DNA from: Deinococcus apachensis DSM 19763
GTDB taxonomy: Bacteria; Deinococcota; Deinococci; Deinococcales; Deinococcaceae
NCBI RefSeq assembly: GCF_000381345.1
Contig: NZ_KB906398.1
Coordinates: forward strand, 372,001-436,000
Reading direction: 5' to 3'
DNA: 64,000 nucleotides
Shown here: piece after piece, positions 25,294 through 40,592 of the stretch
Layout of the letters: the number at the start of each line of letters is the position of its first letter
Numbering within the stretch: position 1 is the stretch's first letter
Notes under the pieces: model-generated
What the model was told of the DNA's origin: nothing
Seen by the model: the letters and a program-made list of their open reading frames with translations, nothing else
Database searches by the model: none
Program-made: the position numbers and the translations under genes

Positions 25294-26397
25294 TCACGGC
25301 CCCGAAATGTCACGCCACACCCACGAGCGATTGGTGGGGTTGATCTGTGTGTCGTAGCCACCCGCCACCAGCACTCCCCCGGGGAAAGCGGTGGTGGTCA
25401 TGAACTGCTCGGCCCCGGGAAGCGTGGCCGATACGGGGGAAAATGCGTCCGTCTGCTCGTCGTAGATCTCGGCCCGGCCGCCCCCTGCGACAAAGATGCG
25501 CCCGTCCGCAAGTGCGGTCACGCCGTCTGTGAACTTGTAGCGCCCAGTCCCCATCGGGGCAGACGCCCGGCTGCGTCCCGCGGCCGGGTCGTAGACCTCA
25601 GCCGAGTGCAGCACCTCGTCGCGGTCGTAGCCCGCCGTGCCGCCTAGCAGCAGCACGCGGCCGGAAGGCAGGACCACACCCGCGAATTTGTTGCGTGGGG
25701 TGGTCATCGGACCAGCCACCGCGAAGGTGCCGGTGGCGGGCGTGAAGACCTCCACGCTGGCGTGCGCGCCGCTCCGGTCCGCGTGGCCCCCGGCGATCAG
25801 CACCCGGCCGTCGCGCAGAAGCACGGCCACATGGGCGGCCCGCGGCCGGGTCATGGTGCCCACGGCCCTAAAGGTGCCACGCGCGGGGTCATAGACTTCG
25901 GCCGTGTTCAGGGCCGTGCCCTCCCGCACCGTGCCCCCCGCCAACAGCACCCGGCCATCCGCGAGCAGGGTGGCAGTATGTCCACTACGCCGTTCATGCA
26001 TCTCGCCCGTGGCCTCGAATCGGCCGGTGCGTGGGTCGTAGACCTCGGCGCTGTCCACCACCCGGCCCACCGTCCAGCCGCCCGCGATCAGGACCCGGCC
26101 GTCTTGCAGACGGGTGGCGGTGTGACTCACGCGGGGAGCCGTCATGCGCCCCGTGGGCCGCAGGCTCCCGCTGGCAGGATCGTACAGTTCGGCGCTGGCG
26201 CTGCGCTCGTCCAGTTCGCAGCTTGGCCGAGTGCAGCCGCCCACCAGCAGGACCTGACCCCCCGGCAACAGCGTGGCCGTGTGGGCAGCGCGCGGAGTGG
26301 ACAGCGGCGGTCCCCCTCGCAGGAAGCCTTCCGGGGGCAACCCGATCCCCACGGCCAGGCCCAGGACCACCCTCCCCAGACGATTCAGGCCGAACAT
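25294..26397 (-). CDS. Secreted Kelch-repeat beta-propeller protein
   Basis: 367 residues. A signal peptide or anchor occupies residues 1-25. At least six Kelch repeats follow, each reading close to HTATLLxDGRVLLAGG then AEVYDPATGxFxxxGxM at about 50-residue spacing, which predicts a galactose-oxidase-type propeller. No catalytic Cys-Tyr pair is recognisable, so it is probably a binding protein at the cell surface. The start at 26397 has TACACT five bases upstream; the longer in-frame start is rejected. Confidence 0.85.
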   Translation of the reverse strand: MFGLNRLGRVVLGLAVGIGLPPEGFLRGGPPLSTPRAAHTATLLPGGQVLLVGGCTRPSCELDERSASAELYDPASGSLRPTGRMTAPRVSHTATRLQDGRVLIAGGWTVGRVVDSAEVYDPRTGRFEATGEMHERRSGHTATLLADGRVLLAGGTVREGTALNTAEVYDPARGTFRAVGTMTRPRAAHVAVLLRDGRVLIAGGHADRSGAHASVEVFTPATGTFAVAGPMTTPRNKFAGVVLPSGRVLLLGGTAGYDRDEVLHSAEVYDPAAGRSRASAPMGTGRYKFTDGVTALADGRIFVAGGGRAEIYDEQTDAFSPVSATLPGAEQFMTTTAFPGGVLVAGGYDTQINPTNRSWVWRDISGP

Positions 26398-26449
26398 GCT
26401 CCAGTGTAACCGGAGGGGGCACGCCCCCCGCCCCGTTAGCATGGGCCGC

Positions 26450-28012
<1,563 letters not shown>

Positions 28013-28040
28013 GCGGTCAGTCGCGCGTCTCGCCTCCACC

Positions 28041-28100
28041 AAACGGAGGTGGCGCGGCAGGTTGGGAAAACCCCTTCCTGCCGCGCCACCTCCCGTTTTC
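28041..28100. terminator. Strong bidirectional terminator between convergent genes
   Basis: A 17-bp perfect stem, arms 28045-28061 and 28077-28093, extended by AAACGG with a single-base bulge. T-tracts occur on both strands. It separates pccB and the CAP-domain gene. Confidence 0.88.
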
Positions 28101-28102
28101 CC

Positions 28103-28630
28103 TCAACGCGCCCCGAAGTCCTGCACCCAGTAGTGCCCGTAGGAGCCGCCCCGCGCGTACCCGACCCCCAGCTCCTGAAAGCTCGGGCTCATGATGTTGC
28201 GGCAGTGCCCCTCGCTTGCCAGCCACGCGGCGACGACTTCCTCGGGCGAGGTCTGCCCGGCGGCGATGTTCTCCCCGACCGTGCGCCAGGTGTAACCCGC
28301 CGCCGTGATGCGCTGGACGAAGGTGCGTCCGTCCTGGCTGGTGTGGTTGAAGTAGTTCCGCGCCGCCATATCCGCCGCATGCCTCTGCGCGGCCTGCTCC
28401 AGCCGCGCATCGGACATGAGGGGCGTGGTGGCGGCAAACCGGTCGGCGCCGCACGTCCGGGCCTGGGCGCGGGCCTGGTTGGTGAGGTTAAGCACCTGTT
28501 GCTCGAAGGTGCCGCCGAGCGAGGAGGGGGTGGGGCTGGACGTGATGCTCGGGGAGGGGCTGGGTGCGGAGCCGCAGGCTGTCAGGGCCAGCAGACCCCC
28601 GACCAGGGCAAGCATCTCGTAGGAGCGCAT
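28103..28630 (-). CDS. CAP/SCP-domain lipoprotein
   Basis: 175 residues. The lipobox LTAC gives a lipidated Cys at residue 19. A Ser/Pro/Thr linker (residues about 22-40) precedes a CAP domain (residues about 44-175) with LNLTNQARAQ, ARLEQAAQRHAADMAARNYFNHTSQDG, GENIAAG and GHCRNIMSP plus YWVQDFG. These are the conserved His/Glu cavity elements of YkwD-like proteins. Such proteins are extracytoplasmic with unclear biochemical role. The start at 28630 has only a weak -10 (TCTACT five bases upstream). Confidence 0.9.
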   Translation of the reverse strand: MRSYEMLALVGGLLALTACGSAPSPSPSITSSPTPSSLGGTFEQQVLNLTNQARAQARTCGADRFAATTPLMSDARLEQAAQRHAADMAARNYFNHTSQDGRTFVQRITAAGYTWRTVGENIAAGQTSPEEVVAAWLASEGHCRNIMSPSFQELGVGYARGGSYGHYWVQDFGAR

Positions 28631-28699
28631 GACCCAGTAGACCGGACGGCCCCCAAAAGGCCTATGAAATTCCCGTCGTTCCTGAGCTCTCCCCTCGGG

Positions 28700-29353
28700 T
28701 CAGTCCAGCCGCCAGTAGGTCACTGTCACCTCGTCCACGACCTCCAGGGGGCTGGTGTCGGGCAGGCTGGCCCTCAGCGCGCCCCCGAGCGCGTGGGCCG
28801 CGTTCAACAGGGGTGCGTCGGCGGTGGGGTCGAGGGTGCCCCACAGGTGCGCCCCTCCCCCACCGTTCGGCGTGGCTCGCCAGAGTAACGCCCCGACCGC
28901 CTCGCCCCCGGCGTAGGCCGTGAGCAGCGTGACGTCCCGGTCCCCCTCCAGCCGGGGGGCGAGGTGCCGGGCGAGCGTCCCCGCCCACTCCGGCGTGCCG
29001 TGCGCCTCGGTGAGGACGGCGGCCCAGGCAGGCAGCGCGAGGCGCGAGACCTGCTCGACGACAATCACGCTCGCGTCCGGGTACGGGTGATAGGAGCCGA
29101 CCCGCACGACGCCGACCTCCTCGCCGGGCAAGGGCACGGTAGCGGCCACCAGGGCGGGCATCTCCTGCGCGTGGTGCCAGGCGGCCACCAGCGGCAGGCG
29201 GCCCGGGTCGGCGTCAGGCAGGAAGGTCGCATTCAGGGCGAGCACGTTCACGCCAGGCGTGTGCAGCGTGACCGCGCCCCGAAAGTCGCGCCGGATGGTC
29301 GAGAGCGGCTCGAAGTACGCGACGAGTTCGGACAGGACCGGGGGCAGACTCAT
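28700..29353 (-). CDS. Hypothetical protein, possibly acetyltransferase-like
   Basis: 217 residues, soluble, rich in Ala/Val/Leu strands with Trp in its C-terminus. SYHPYPDASVIVVEQVSRLALPAWAAVL and LTAYAGGEAVGALLWR look like strand-helix-strand units; the latter is faintly like the central strand of GNAT acetyltransferases, but no acetyl-CoA loop (Q/RxxGxG/A) is seen. ATG 29353 has TAGGCT six bases upstream. No function assigned. Confidence 0.7.
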   Translation of the reverse strand: MSLPPVLSELVAYFEPLSTIRRDFRGAVTLHTPGVNVLALNATFLPDADPGRLPLVAAWHHAQEMPALVAATVPLPGEEVGVVRVGSYHPYPDASVIVVEQVSRLALPAWAAVLTEAHGTPEWAGTLARHLAPRLEGDRDVTLLTAYAGGEAVGALLWRATPNGGGGAHLWGTLDPTADAPLLNAAHALGGALRASLPDTSPLEVVDEVTVTYWRLD

Positions 29354-29380
29354 GCGGGGAGCCTAGCGGAGCAGGCACAA

Positions 29381-29411
29381 GAAAACGCCGCCTCACGGAG
29401 GGAAGCGGCGT
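29381..29411 (-). terminator. Terminator downstream of tRNA-Glu
   Basis: ACGCCGC (29385-29391) / GCGGCGT (29405-29411) stem; on the minus strand it is followed by TTTTC. It lies directly 3' of the tRNA gene. Confidence 0.8.
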
Positions 29412-29415
29412 GTGG

Positions 29416-29733
<318 letters not shown>

Positions 29734-30246
29734 CTACTCCAGATCGTCGTAGTGGTGCAGCAGCGCCGCTTCCGGGTCCCCACCCGCGTGGTGGTGCCGG
29801 GCGACGAGTCGGGCGACCCGGGGCCTTGCCCCCGCTCGTGCCAGCAGCTCCGCGCCCAGTTCGGGGTGGTAGGCCCGCACCGCCAGCGGTCCGAACGGCA
29901 GGAGCCGGGCTATGCGGTTGGGCACCAGGCCGACGAGGACGCGCTCGGTCACCCGGTACGGGCGGATGCTCTTGCCGCAGTCGTGCAGCAGGGCGGCGGC
30001 CACCACCTCGGGCGCGGCGTCCGGGTGGTCGCGCAGCAGGTGGCGGGTCACCCGGCAGGCGTGCTCGCGGTCGCGGGCGTCCATCCCGAGATACACGCGG
30101 GCCTCCCGGGGCGTGAGCTGCGCCGCGGCCCAGGTGTCGTCAGGGTGGGCGTAATGAGCACTCAGGCTGCGCGCGAGCCGCCGCACCTTGCCCAGATAGC
30201 CGCGCGCCTTGCGGGACACCCGGGCAGAGAGGGGCAGAGAGCGCAT
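29734..30246 (-). CDS. HD-domain protein (predicted phosphohydrolase)
   Basis: 170 residues. The HD signature is [14 protein letters not shown] (residues about 84-97), preceded by a His in [12 protein letters not shown] and followed by [14 protein letters not shown] and LVARHHHAG, the expected metal-ligand positions. HD proteins hydrolyse nucleotides or phosphoesters; the substrate is unknown. ATG 30246 has TATGCT six bases upstream. It is downstream of trxB but separated by a stem-loop, so probably independently transcribed. Confidence 0.85.
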   Translation of the reverse strand: MRSLPLSARVSRKARGYLGKVRRLARSLSAHYAHPDDTWAAAQLTPREARVYLGMDARDREHACRVTRHLLRDHPDAAPEVVAAALLHDCGKSIRPYRVTERVLVGLVPNRIARLLPFGPLAVRAYHPELGAELLARAGARPRVARLVARHHHAGGDPEAALLHHYDDLE

Positions 30247-30259
30247 GCAGCAAGCATAA

Positions 30260-30286
30260 GGGAAGGGGCACGCTCCTCCCCTTCCC
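30260..30286 (-). terminator. Stem-loop after trxB
   Basis: GGGAAGGGG (30260-30268) / CCCCTTCCC (30278-30286), perfect 9-bp stem 16 bases 3' of the trxB stop. There is no T-tract, so the strength is uncertain. Confidence 0.5.
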
Positions 30287-30301
30287 GCCAGTACGGACAG
30301 C

Positions 30302-31273
<972 letters not shown>

Positions 31274-31345
31274 GGGAAAAGCGTACCACCATGCACATTT
31301 CAGGACCGTCAGCCAGGCACACTTTACTTTTTAAAGCAAGAGAGG

Positions 31346-31840
31346 TTATCGGTCCGCGAACCGCTCGGCGTTTTGCCCGGCGAGGAAAATCGCCTGGTAG
31401 GTCGCGTTCATGGTGTCGAGAATGCGGCCGCTGTACTCGAAGGCCCACTCGCCCGCCCGGTTCTGCCACCACACACCCAACAGGGCGGCGTGGTCACCGA
31501 GGTTCAGGGGAATGGAAATACTCTCGAAGCTGGGTGCCCCGGCCTCAAGCACCATGCCGTCCAGAAAGTCCAGGGACCGCGGCTGGCTGTGGATCATCAC
31601 GGCGTAGAGGTGGCCGACCTGCTCGCCCTGACGGCGACTCAACTCGGCCAGGTCCACCCGGAACTCCCTCTTTTCGGAGAAGACGTCGGGCGAGCCCGGA
31701 AAGTGGGTGACCTCAAACTCGCTGCGGTTCGGGAAGTCGATGATGCCGTTCGGCGAGACGTGAACCACCTGAAGCTCGGCGTGGACCACCGGAAGGGCAC
31801 CGGAGCGGACGGTCAGGCAAAGCGTAGGACGTTCATTCAA
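31346..31840 (-). CDS. Hypothetical protein
   Basis: 164 residues with a mixed beta-rich pattern: [24 protein letters not shown], then [11 protein letters not shown], and a conserved-looking C-terminus [31 protein letters not shown]. No signal or membrane segment. A TTG start at 31840 is chosen because GGAGG lies 9 bases upstream and the region further upstream overlaps tRNA-Gln. It lies 72 bases upstream of trxB in the same direction, but trxB has its own -10 box. Not recognised. Confidence 0.6.
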   Translation of the reverse strand: MNERPTLCLTVRSGALPVVHAELQVVHVSPNGIIDFPNRSEFEVTHFPGSPDVFSEKREFRVDLAELSRRQGEQVGHLYAVMIHSQPRSLDFLDGMVLEAGAPSFESISIPLNLGDHAALLGVWWQNRAGEWAFEYSGRILDTMNATYQAIFLAGQNAERFADR

Positions 31841-32027
31841 GGGCAAACCTCCATCGGAACGGCTTGGGGCCTTTCTCCAGGGATCACCGGAGCCGCAGCC
31901 TCTGCCAGAATCGAGCACTTCGCCCGTATGGGCCTTGCCCTTCCGTTGAGACCCTCTGGAAGCGAGCTTAAATCCTTGCGGCCCGGCTCGGCCGCATTCC
32001 GCAACCCCAGACTTGACCCCCAACATG

Positions 32028-32050
32028 AAAAACCCCCGCACACGGCGGGG
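32028..32050 (-). terminator. Terminator downstream of tRNA-Gln
   Basis: CCCCGC (32034-32039) / GCGGGG (32045-32050) with a T5 run on the minus strand (32028-32032 as A). It directly follows the tRNA 3' end. Confidence 0.8.
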
Positions 32051-32057
32051 ATTCTCA

Positions 32058-32135
<78 letters not shown>

Positions 32136-32283
32136 GCGGGACTCTGGCCGCTCAAGCACAAGCTGAGCGTGAGGGAGTATAGCCGCCGCCCCCGGCCCCG
32201 TCAACTGCCGCCCCTGCGGGCCGAATGCACTTTTCCCGGCGCACAGTCCGTATAAAAGCGAATAGACCGCGTTCAAACCTTGC

Positions 32284-32312
32284 TTGCCCCCCCCATCAGG
32301 CGGTGCTACACT
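32284..32312 (+). promoter_or_regulatory. Probable rpsA promoter
   Basis: TTGCCC (32284-32289) and TACACT (32307-32312) are 17 bases apart. The predicted leader is about 70 nt and carries the strong ribosome-binding site AGGAGGACAGGAG before ATG 32388. Confidence 0.55.
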
Positions 32313-32369
32313 GAGGCGTTGCCGCGCATAGCGCAGGTTACGTGGTACCCGCGCGGGAAGTGCGGGTGC

Positions 32370-34154
<1,785 letters not shown>

Positions 34155-34171
34155 GGACCTGCTGTAAGCAG

Positions 34172-34205
34172 AGGCCCCCGGGGAAACCTGGGGGCCTTTC
34201 TTTTT
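34172..34205 (+). terminator. Intrinsic terminator of rpsA
   Basis: AGGCCCCC (34172-34179) / GGGGGCCT (34190-34197) stem followed by TTCTTTTT. Confidence 0.88.
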
Positions 34206-34220
34206 AGAGTAGATACAGGC

Positions 34221-36449
34221 TCAGGGTAGCGGCCAGCGGATTGTGCCCAGTTCGTCCGTGCGCCAGACCTTCGCCTCAGCCTCCGCAATCCGGGCCAGCA
34301 CATCCGGGTGCGGGTGCCCGTAGGTGTTGCGGCCCACGCTGATCAGCACGTCGTGGGGCGTGGTTTCGCGCAGGACGGCCCCTCCAGTGCTGTGACGGCT
34401 ACCGTGGTGCGCCGCTTTGAGCAGGTCGAGGTCGCCCACACCGATCAACGCCTCGGCAGGGTCGGGCAGGTCGCCGAGCAGGGCGGTGCGGAAGCCGCGC
34501 GACTCCACCGTCATTGCCACGCTGTTGTCGTTGTCCTCGGTGGACCAGACCTTGCCCGTCGGCCACAGGACGGTCAGGGTCACGCCGTCCACGCCAAGGC
34601 GGTCGCCACGCCGGACCTCCCGCACGGGGACATGGCGCTCCCCGGCGGCGGCGAAGACGGCCGCCAGCACCGGGTCGTCCGTCTTGCGCTGCCCGATCCA
34701 CAGTTCCCCGACTGGAAAAGCGCGCAGGACGGCTGAAAGTCCCTCTATGTGGTCCGTATCCGCGTGGGTCGCAACCACCACATCCAGCGAGCGTACGCCC
34801 AGGGCACGCAGGGCCGGGACTACCGTTCGGGCGCCCACATCGAAGTCCGAACCGACGGAGCCTCCCCCATCCACCAGCACATTCAGCCCCCGTGCCCGGA
34901 TCAACGTGCTATCGCCCTGCCCCACATCGATGAATACCAGCTCGCGGGGAGGGTGGATTAACCCGGGCAGCAGGGTCAGGGCGGCGCAGGCGAGGAGCGT
35001 TCCCAGGGCGAACGGCGCCCGCACGCGGCCCCGCAGCCACAGCACCCCGGCGAGAGCAGCGACCGCGTAGGCAACGAAGCCCGCCGGGCGTACGCTGCCC
35101 CAGCTCAGGACGGGCGCGTGCCCAAATACCTCCACCACCCAGAGCAGGACGGAGGCCAGCAGCCCGGTCAGCCAGTTCATGGCAATGGCGAGCGGTCCCA
35201 GCAATCCCGCCAGGAAGCCCAGCGGCACGAGGGCGGCCATCAGCCCCTCTGCGAGCAGGTTGGCGGGCAGGCCGACGAGTGGAAGCTGCCCGAAGGCCCC
35301 GGCGATGACGGGCAACGTGGCGAGTTCCGCCAGAACGGTCGCCACCAGCGCGAGCCGCAGCCACATGGGCCAGCGCCCAGGCAGGCGCTCCGCAAGGCGT
35401 CCCGAAAGTGTCAGCCCCAGCACCGCCAGGAACGAGAGCTGAAAGCCCACGTCAAGCAGCCACAGCGGAAAGGGCAGCAGGCAGAGGACGGCGGCGAGCG
35501 CGATTACCGCGAGGGGGTCGGGTCGGCCGCGGCCCAGCGCGTAGCCCATCAGGACCGCCGCGCCCATCAGACACGCCCGGAAGATGCTGGGCGAGAGCCC
35601 CACCAGGAGCAGGTAAGGTCCCAGGAACGCCGCCGCCAGCACGTACCGCCACACCAGCGGCACCCGGAAGCGGACCAGCAGCCACAACACGGCGCCGGTC
35701 AGCAGCGCCACGTTCTGCCCGCTGAGCGCCATCAGGTGCGAGAGCCCCGAGCGGGCGAAGGCGTCACGGACGGCGTACCCGTCCTCAAAGCTCTCCTGGC
35801 CGATGTCGTTGCGGTCGCCGAGTTCGATGGCCTGCATCAGGGCGGCCTGACGCTGACCCAACCCCACGGTGAGGCCACGGCGAAACCAGCCGCGAACGCC
35901 ACCCTGGGGCTTGCTCCCCCGAACCCGCGCAGCGACGAGCACGGTCGTTGGGGTCGGCACGAAGAGGCCGCCCTGACCGCGAAGCCACGCCGCCTGATCG
36001 AACCCGCCGGGCACGCGCCGTTCCTGCGGACGCACCAGTCGACCACTCAGCACCACCTGGCCGGGCGGAACATGCGGTTTCGGGGACACCGCTACCCGGG
36101 CGGGTGGGTCCGAGAGCCGCAGGAACTGCCCGTCCCACTCCCCCGTCAGCGTGACCTGGGCGCCGACCCAGGGGGCCATCCGGTCAGGCTGCGCCGCATT
36201 CAGATGCTGGGCGCCGAAACCTAGGCCCGTCCCGACAAGCGCCAGCAGGGCCAGGACCGGGCGACCATCCAGGACCGCGAGGAGTGCCCCAGCCAGCACC
36301 ACCAGGCCTCCCCACCACACCCCCAGCCCGAGCAGAATGCCGCCCATCACGCCTAGGGCGAGCGGGACGGGCCAGGCGAGGCGCCCGGAGGCGGCGCGGG
36401 TGGGGCTGACGGCGGCGGGGCGAGGGTCAACGGCGTGCCGCCCGACCAT
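34221..36449 (-). CDS. comEC: ComEC/Rec2 DNA-uptake channel protein
   Basis: 742 residues. The N-terminus has membrane helices and the ComEC OB-like domain (residues about 20-190). The central Competence domain has many helices (from about 230 to 490, including [17 protein letters not shown]). The C-terminal metallo-beta-lactamase-like domain has [29 protein letters not shown] and LKAAHHGS. It forms the inner-membrane pore for single-stranded DNA uptake, the C-terminal domain perhaps degrading one strand. ATG 36449 overlaps the comEA stop (ATGA), so the two are co-translated. Deinococcus is naturally transformable. Confidence 0.94.
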   Translation of the reverse strand: MVGRHAVDPRPAAVSPTRAASGRLAWPVPLALGVMGGILLGLGVWWGGLVVLAGALLAVLDGRPVLALLALVGTGLGFGAQHLNAAQPDRMAPWVGAQVTLTGEWDGQFLRLSDPPARVAVSPKPHVPPGQVVLSGRLVRPQERRVPGGFDQAAWLRGQGGLFVPTPTTVLVAARVRGSKPQGGVRGWFRRGLTVGLGQRQAALMQAIELGDRNDIGQESFEDGYAVRDAFARSGLSHLMALSGQNVALLTGAVLWLLVRFRVPLVWRYVLAAAFLGPYLLLVGLSPSIFRACLMGAAVLMGYALGRGRPDPLAVIALAAVLCLLPFPLWLLDVGFQLSFLAVLGLTLSGRLAERLPGRWPMWLRLALVATVLAELATLPVIAGAFGQLPLVGLPANLLAEGLMAALVPLGFLAGLLGPLAIAMNWLTGLLASVLLWVVEVFGHAPVLSWGSVRPAGFVAYAVAALAGVLWLRGRVRAPFALGTLLACAALTLLPGLIHPPRELVFIDVGQGDSTLIRARGLNVLVDGGGSVGSDFDVGARTVVPALRALGVRSLDVVVATHADTDHIEGLSAVLRAFPVGELWIGQRKTDDPVLAAVFAAAGERHVPVREVRRGDRLGVDGVTLTVLWPTGKVWSTEDNDNSVAMTVESRGFRTALLGDLPDPAEALIGVGDLDLLKAAHHGSRHSTGGAVLRETTPHDVLISVGRNTYGHPHPDVLARIAEAEAKVWRTDELGTIRWPLP

Positions 36450-36826
36450 CAGAAGGTCACCAGCGGGCGCAGGGCCGCGAGGGTGGAGGGGCCGATGCCC
36501 TTCACCCGGTCGAGGTCCGCGAGGCTGCGGTAGGGCCTTCCCTGCACGATGCGGGCGGCAAGCGCGGGGCCGACCTTGGGCAGGGCCTCCAGTTGTTCCG
36601 GAGTGGCGGAATTGAGGTTGACCCGGCCCGAGATCAGCGGCTGAACGCTCGCGGTGGTGGGGTATTCGGGGGCGGCCTCCCCGGACTGCGCTGGAGGCGG
36701 CAGAGCGACATGAGTAACTGTCGGCGCCCGGGCGGCCGGATGCAGCACCGGGCCGAGGGCCAGCCCCGCCACGACGAGCAGGCCGACCACGAGCACCAAC
36801 GTCCAGAGACGTTCGGCGAAAAACAC
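36449..36826 (-). CDS. comEA: ComEA-type DNA receptor with helix-hairpin-helix
   Basis: 125 residues. One N-terminal membrane helix (residues 6-26), a Pro/Ala-rich spacer, then a (HhH)2 domain from about residue 65: [26 protein letters not shown] and [20 protein letters not shown]. It binds incoming double-stranded DNA outside the membrane and passes it to ComEC. The GTG start at 36826 is set by TACACT six bases upstream; the longer frame runs through a divergent gene. No SLBB domain is present. Confidence 0.9.
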   Translation of the reverse strand: MFFAERLWTLVLVVGLLVVAGLALGPVLHPAARAPTVTHVALPPPAQSGEAAPEYPTTASVQPLISGRVNLNSATPEQLEALPKVGPALAARIVQGRPYRSLADLDRVKGIGPSTLAALRPLVTF

Positions 36827-36904
36827 GCGGGCAGTGTACGGTGGGCCGGGACGGGCCGAAGCCGCACATTCGTCACTGCCCGTACCTGCGCGTATGCTCT
36901 CCCG

Positions 36905-37810
36905 GTGACTGCCGCCGCCGCCCGGACCGCCCGCCTGACGCCCGCCGTCCTGCTCTCGCTCGCCCTGGTGTACGTCGTGTGGGGCAGCACCTACTTCGGG
37001 ATCAAGGTGGCGATTGGCAGCCTGCCGCCGCTGGGGATGCTCGCCGTGCGCTTCCTGCTCGCCGGGACGCTGCTGTACGCCTTCCTGCGCTGGCGCGGCG
37101 CTCCGGCCCCCACCGCGCGGGAGTGGCGGTCGAGTGCCGCTGTGGGCCTGCTGCTGCTGGGCGGCGGCACGGGGCTGGTCACGCTGGCGGAGCGCGACGC
37201 GAGCAGTTCGGTCGCGGCGATGGTGCTCGCGGTCTCTCCCCTCTTCGCGGCGCTGTTCGCCCGGCTGTGGGGCGAGCGGACGGGCGGGCGCGAGTGGCTG
37301 GGGATCGGAGTGGGCCTCGTCGGGATCGCGCTGCTGAACATCGGGGAACTGCACGCCACGCCGCTGGCCGCCCTCCTGCTCATCCTGGCACCGCTGTGCT
37401 GGACGTTCGGCAGCCAGTGGTCGCGCCACCTGCCCCTGCCGGGCGGCTTGATGGGCAGCGCGGCCGAGATGTTGGCGGGCGGACTAATCCTGCTGCTCCT
37501 CAGCCTGGGCCTGGGGGAACACTGGTCCACCCCGACTGCCGCCAGCCTGTGGGCTCTGGCGTACCTGGTGCTCTTCGGCAGCCTGGTCGCCTACAGCGCG
37601 TATATGTATCTCGTGGCGCACACCCGCCCCGCGCTGGCGACGAGTTACGCCTACGTGAACCCGGTGGTCGCGATGCTACTGGGCGTGGGGCTGGGGGGCG
37701 AGCACCTGACCGGGCTGGGCTGGGCCGCCCTCGGGGTGATCCTGACCGGGGTGGTGCTGGTCGCGTGGCCGCGCCGCGAAGCGGCATCTGGGGCGCAGGC
37801 CAGCGCGTGA
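36905..37810 (+). CDS. EamA/DMT-superfamily transporter
   Basis: 301 residues with ten predicted membrane helices in two EamA repeats (residues about 15-150 and 160-293). It begins LALVYVVWGSTYFGIKVAI and carries TSYAYVNPVVAMLLG in the second repeat, typical of YedA/RhaT-like metabolite exporters. The substrate is unknown. The GTG start has TATGCT six bases upstream. Its stop overlaps the start of the next gene (GTGA), so the pair is translationally coupled. Divergent from comEA. Confidence 0.88.
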   Translation: MTAAAARTARLTPAVLLSLALVYVVWGSTYFGIKVAIGSLPPLGMLAVRFLLAGTLLYAFLRWRGAPAPTAREWRSSAAVGLLLLGGGTGLVTLAERDASSSVAAMVLAVSPLFAALFARLWGERTGGREWLGIGVGLVGIALLNIGELHATPLAALLLILAPLCWTFGSQWSRHLPLPGGLMGSAAEMLAGGLILLLLSLGLGEHWSTPTAASLWALAYLVLFGSLVAYSAYMYLVAHTRPALATSYAYVNPVVAMLLGVGLGGEHLTGLGWAALGVILTGVVLVAWPRREAASGAQASA

Positions 37811-38373
37811 ACGACGCCGTCCTGAGCGAGCAGCCTCCCCTGGACCCGGTGAACCTGATCGTTCGCCGCCGCATCCGCCCCGGCCGGGAAGCCGAGTTCG
37901 AGGCCCTGCTGGCCGAGGCCATCGCCCGGCTCTCAGGTCTGCCCGGTCACCGGGGAACGGGCGTGATCCGGCCCGCGCCCGGCGAACGCGAATACACCCT
38001 GCTGGCCCGCTTCGACACGGTCACGAGCGCGGCGAACTGGGAACTCTCCCCCGAACGTGCCGAGTGGCTCTCCCGCGTCGAGCCCCTGGTCGACGGCCGG
38101 GTCAGTTTCGAGAAGCAGCCCGGCCTGGAATTCTGGTTCACGCCGCCCGCCAGTCCCACCCTGCGTCAACCCCCGCGCTGGAAGATGGCGCTGTTGACCC
38201 TGGCGGCGCTGTACCCCGTCAGCCTGACCTCGGGGCTCCTCCTCGGTCCCGTCCTGGGGCACTGGCCCCTGCCGCTGCGGGCGCTGGCCCAGGCCATGCT
38301 GATCGTGCCGCTGATGACCTACCTGGTGATGCCCCTGGCGACCCGCCTTGCAGCGGCCTGGCTTAAGCCGTAA
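37807..38373 (+). CDS. Antibiotic-biosynthesis-monooxygenase (ABM) domain protein with membrane tail
   Basis: 188 residues. Residues 15-110 form an ABM-type ferredoxin-like alpha/beta barrel (NLIVRRRIRPGREAEFEALLAEAI, then GHRGTGVIRP and YTLLARFDTVTSAANWELSPERAEW). Two hydrophobic helices (about 128-148 and 156-178) follow. Homologues of this layout are often annotated as ABM or DUF4188-like membrane proteins. It is coupled to the upstream transporter by a 4-base overlap, suggesting a shared but unknown role. Confidence 0.8.
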   Translation: MNDAVLSEQPPLDPVNLIVRRRIRPGREAEFEALLAEAIARLSGLPGHRGTGVIRPAPGEREYTLLARFDTVTSAANWELSPERAEWLSRVEPLVDGRVSFEKQPGLEFWFTPPASPTLRQPPRWKMALLTLAALYPVSLTSGLLLGPVLGHWPLPLRALAQAMLIVPLMTYLVMPLATRLAAAWLKP

Positions 38374-38385
38374 CCCCGGCTTCCC

Positions 38386-38913
38386 TCACTCCTGGCTCGT
38401 GATGAACGGCAGGTTGCGGTCGAACTGCGAGCGGTCGAGGCCGTAGCCGTACACGAAGGCGTCGGGGATGGTGAAGCCCAGGTACTCAACGGGCACCTCC
38501 ACCCGGCGGCGGCTGGGCTTGCTCAGGAGCGCGGCGACCTTGAGGCTGGCGGGGCCGCGCCCCTGGAGGTAGTGCAGCAGGTAATTCATGGTGATGCCGG
38601 TGTCCACGATGTCCTCGACGAGGATCACGTGGCGCCCGCTGATGGGAAACTGCAGGTCCTTGACGAGCTTGACCTCGCCGCTCGTCTGCTTGGCGTCGCC
38701 GTAGGAACTGGCCTGGAGAAAGTCGATGGTGCAGGGAATGCCGAGGGCCCGCACGAGGTCCGCGTGAAAGAGAAAGGCGCCGTTCAGCACACAGATCAGG
38801 TGCGGCTCCCTGCCCGCGTAGTCGGCCCGAATCTTCTGTCCGAGTTCCTGAATGCGGGCCTGAAGCTGGTCCTGCGTGATCTGCACGGGGCCGTTGCCGG
38901 GGGCGAGGCTCAT
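38386..38913 (-). CDS. hpt: Hypoxanthine-guanine phosphoribosyltransferase
   Basis: 175 residues, standard length. It converts hypoxanthine or guanine and PRPP to IMP or GMP. The PRPP loop VILVEDIVDTGITMNYLL lies near residues 95-112. CVLNGAFLFHADLVR and EYLGFTIPDAFVYGYGLD are characteristic. ATG 38913 has TAGCCT eight bases upstream, the longer in-frame extension being the mirror of trpC. It is divergent from trpC. With xpt at 24089 it completes purine-base salvage in this window. Confidence 0.94.
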   Translation of the reverse strand: MSLAPGNGPVQITQDQLQARIQELGQKIRADYAGREPHLICVLNGAFLFHADLVRALGIPCTIDFLQASSYGDAKQTSGEVKLVKDLQFPISGRHVILVEDIVDTGITMNYLLHYLQGRGPASLKVAALLSKPSRRRVEVPVEYLGFTIPDAFVYGYGLDRSQFDRNLPFITSQE

Positions 38914-38958
38914 ATCGGCCCAGGCTAACACGGCCCCCGCCCGCCTATACTCCGGCTC

Positions 38959-39743
<785 letters not shown>

Positions 39744-39747
<4 letters not shown>

Positions 39748-40565
39748 GGGGCACCCTTACCTTTGTGGGCACGGCGGACAGCAAGGGGGTGCCGCGCTTC
39801 TGGTGCGCCTGCCCGATCTGCACGGAAGCCCGCACCGGGGGCTTGAACCGCCGAACCCGCAGCGCCGCCCTCATCCGGGGGAACGGCGAGACGCTGCTCC
39901 TCGACTGCGGGCCCGACCTGCATGCCCAGCTCGCCCGATTGCCAGGGCCGCTCGTGCCGGACGCCGTGCTGATCTCGCACGCGCACAACGACCACCTGCT
40001 GGGCCTGGGCGACCTGCTCGACTACGCGGTCTACGCGAGCGGCGACATGGGCATGAACGGTGCCCCCGCCGGGTCGCTCGTCCCCATCCCCATCTCCACG
40101 CCCGCCGAGGTGCTTCCGCAACTTCAGGACCGCTTCGCCTACGCCTTCCGACGATCCGCCCCTGTCCAGCCTCTTCCTGAGGAGGGGCTGGAGGTCGCGG
40201 GGCTGCGCGTCCGGGCCTTCCGGGTGCCCCACGGGGCGAACGGGCACAGCCACGCTTTCCACCTCGGCCAGCCCGGCTGGCGCGCGGCCTACGTGACGGA
40301 CGCCATCGACATCCCCGGGGAGGTGGTGGGCGAGTGGCTGACGGACCTCGACCTGCTGATCCTCGGCACCTCCTTCGCGGACGAGTCGGCCTCTCCGCGT
40401 GCGGGGCGAAGCGTGTACGACGTGCGCGAGGCGCTGGAGCTGCCCTGGGCGCGAGCGGCTCGCCGCGTGTACCTCACCCACCTCTCGCACGGGGTGGACG
40501 TGCGCGGCCTGACGCTGCCGGAAGGATGGGCCTTCGCGTGGGACGGATTGGAGATCACGCTGTAA
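39744..40565 (+). CDS. PhnP-like metallo-beta-lactamase-fold hydrolase
   Basis: 273 residues. The metal motif ISHAHNDHLLGLGDL is at about residues 78-92, with further ligands in RVPHGANGHSHAF, YVTDAID and YLTHLSHG. The N-terminal GTADSKGVPRFWCACPIC has the three-cysteine zinc cluster of PhnP-type phosphodiesterases. It probably cleaves a cyclic or diester phosphate. A TTG start overlaps the trpC stop; coupling to trpC is positional only, since no pathway link is known. Confidence 0.85.
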
Positions 40566-40592
40566 CGAACTTCCCGCGTTACACTGCGCGCG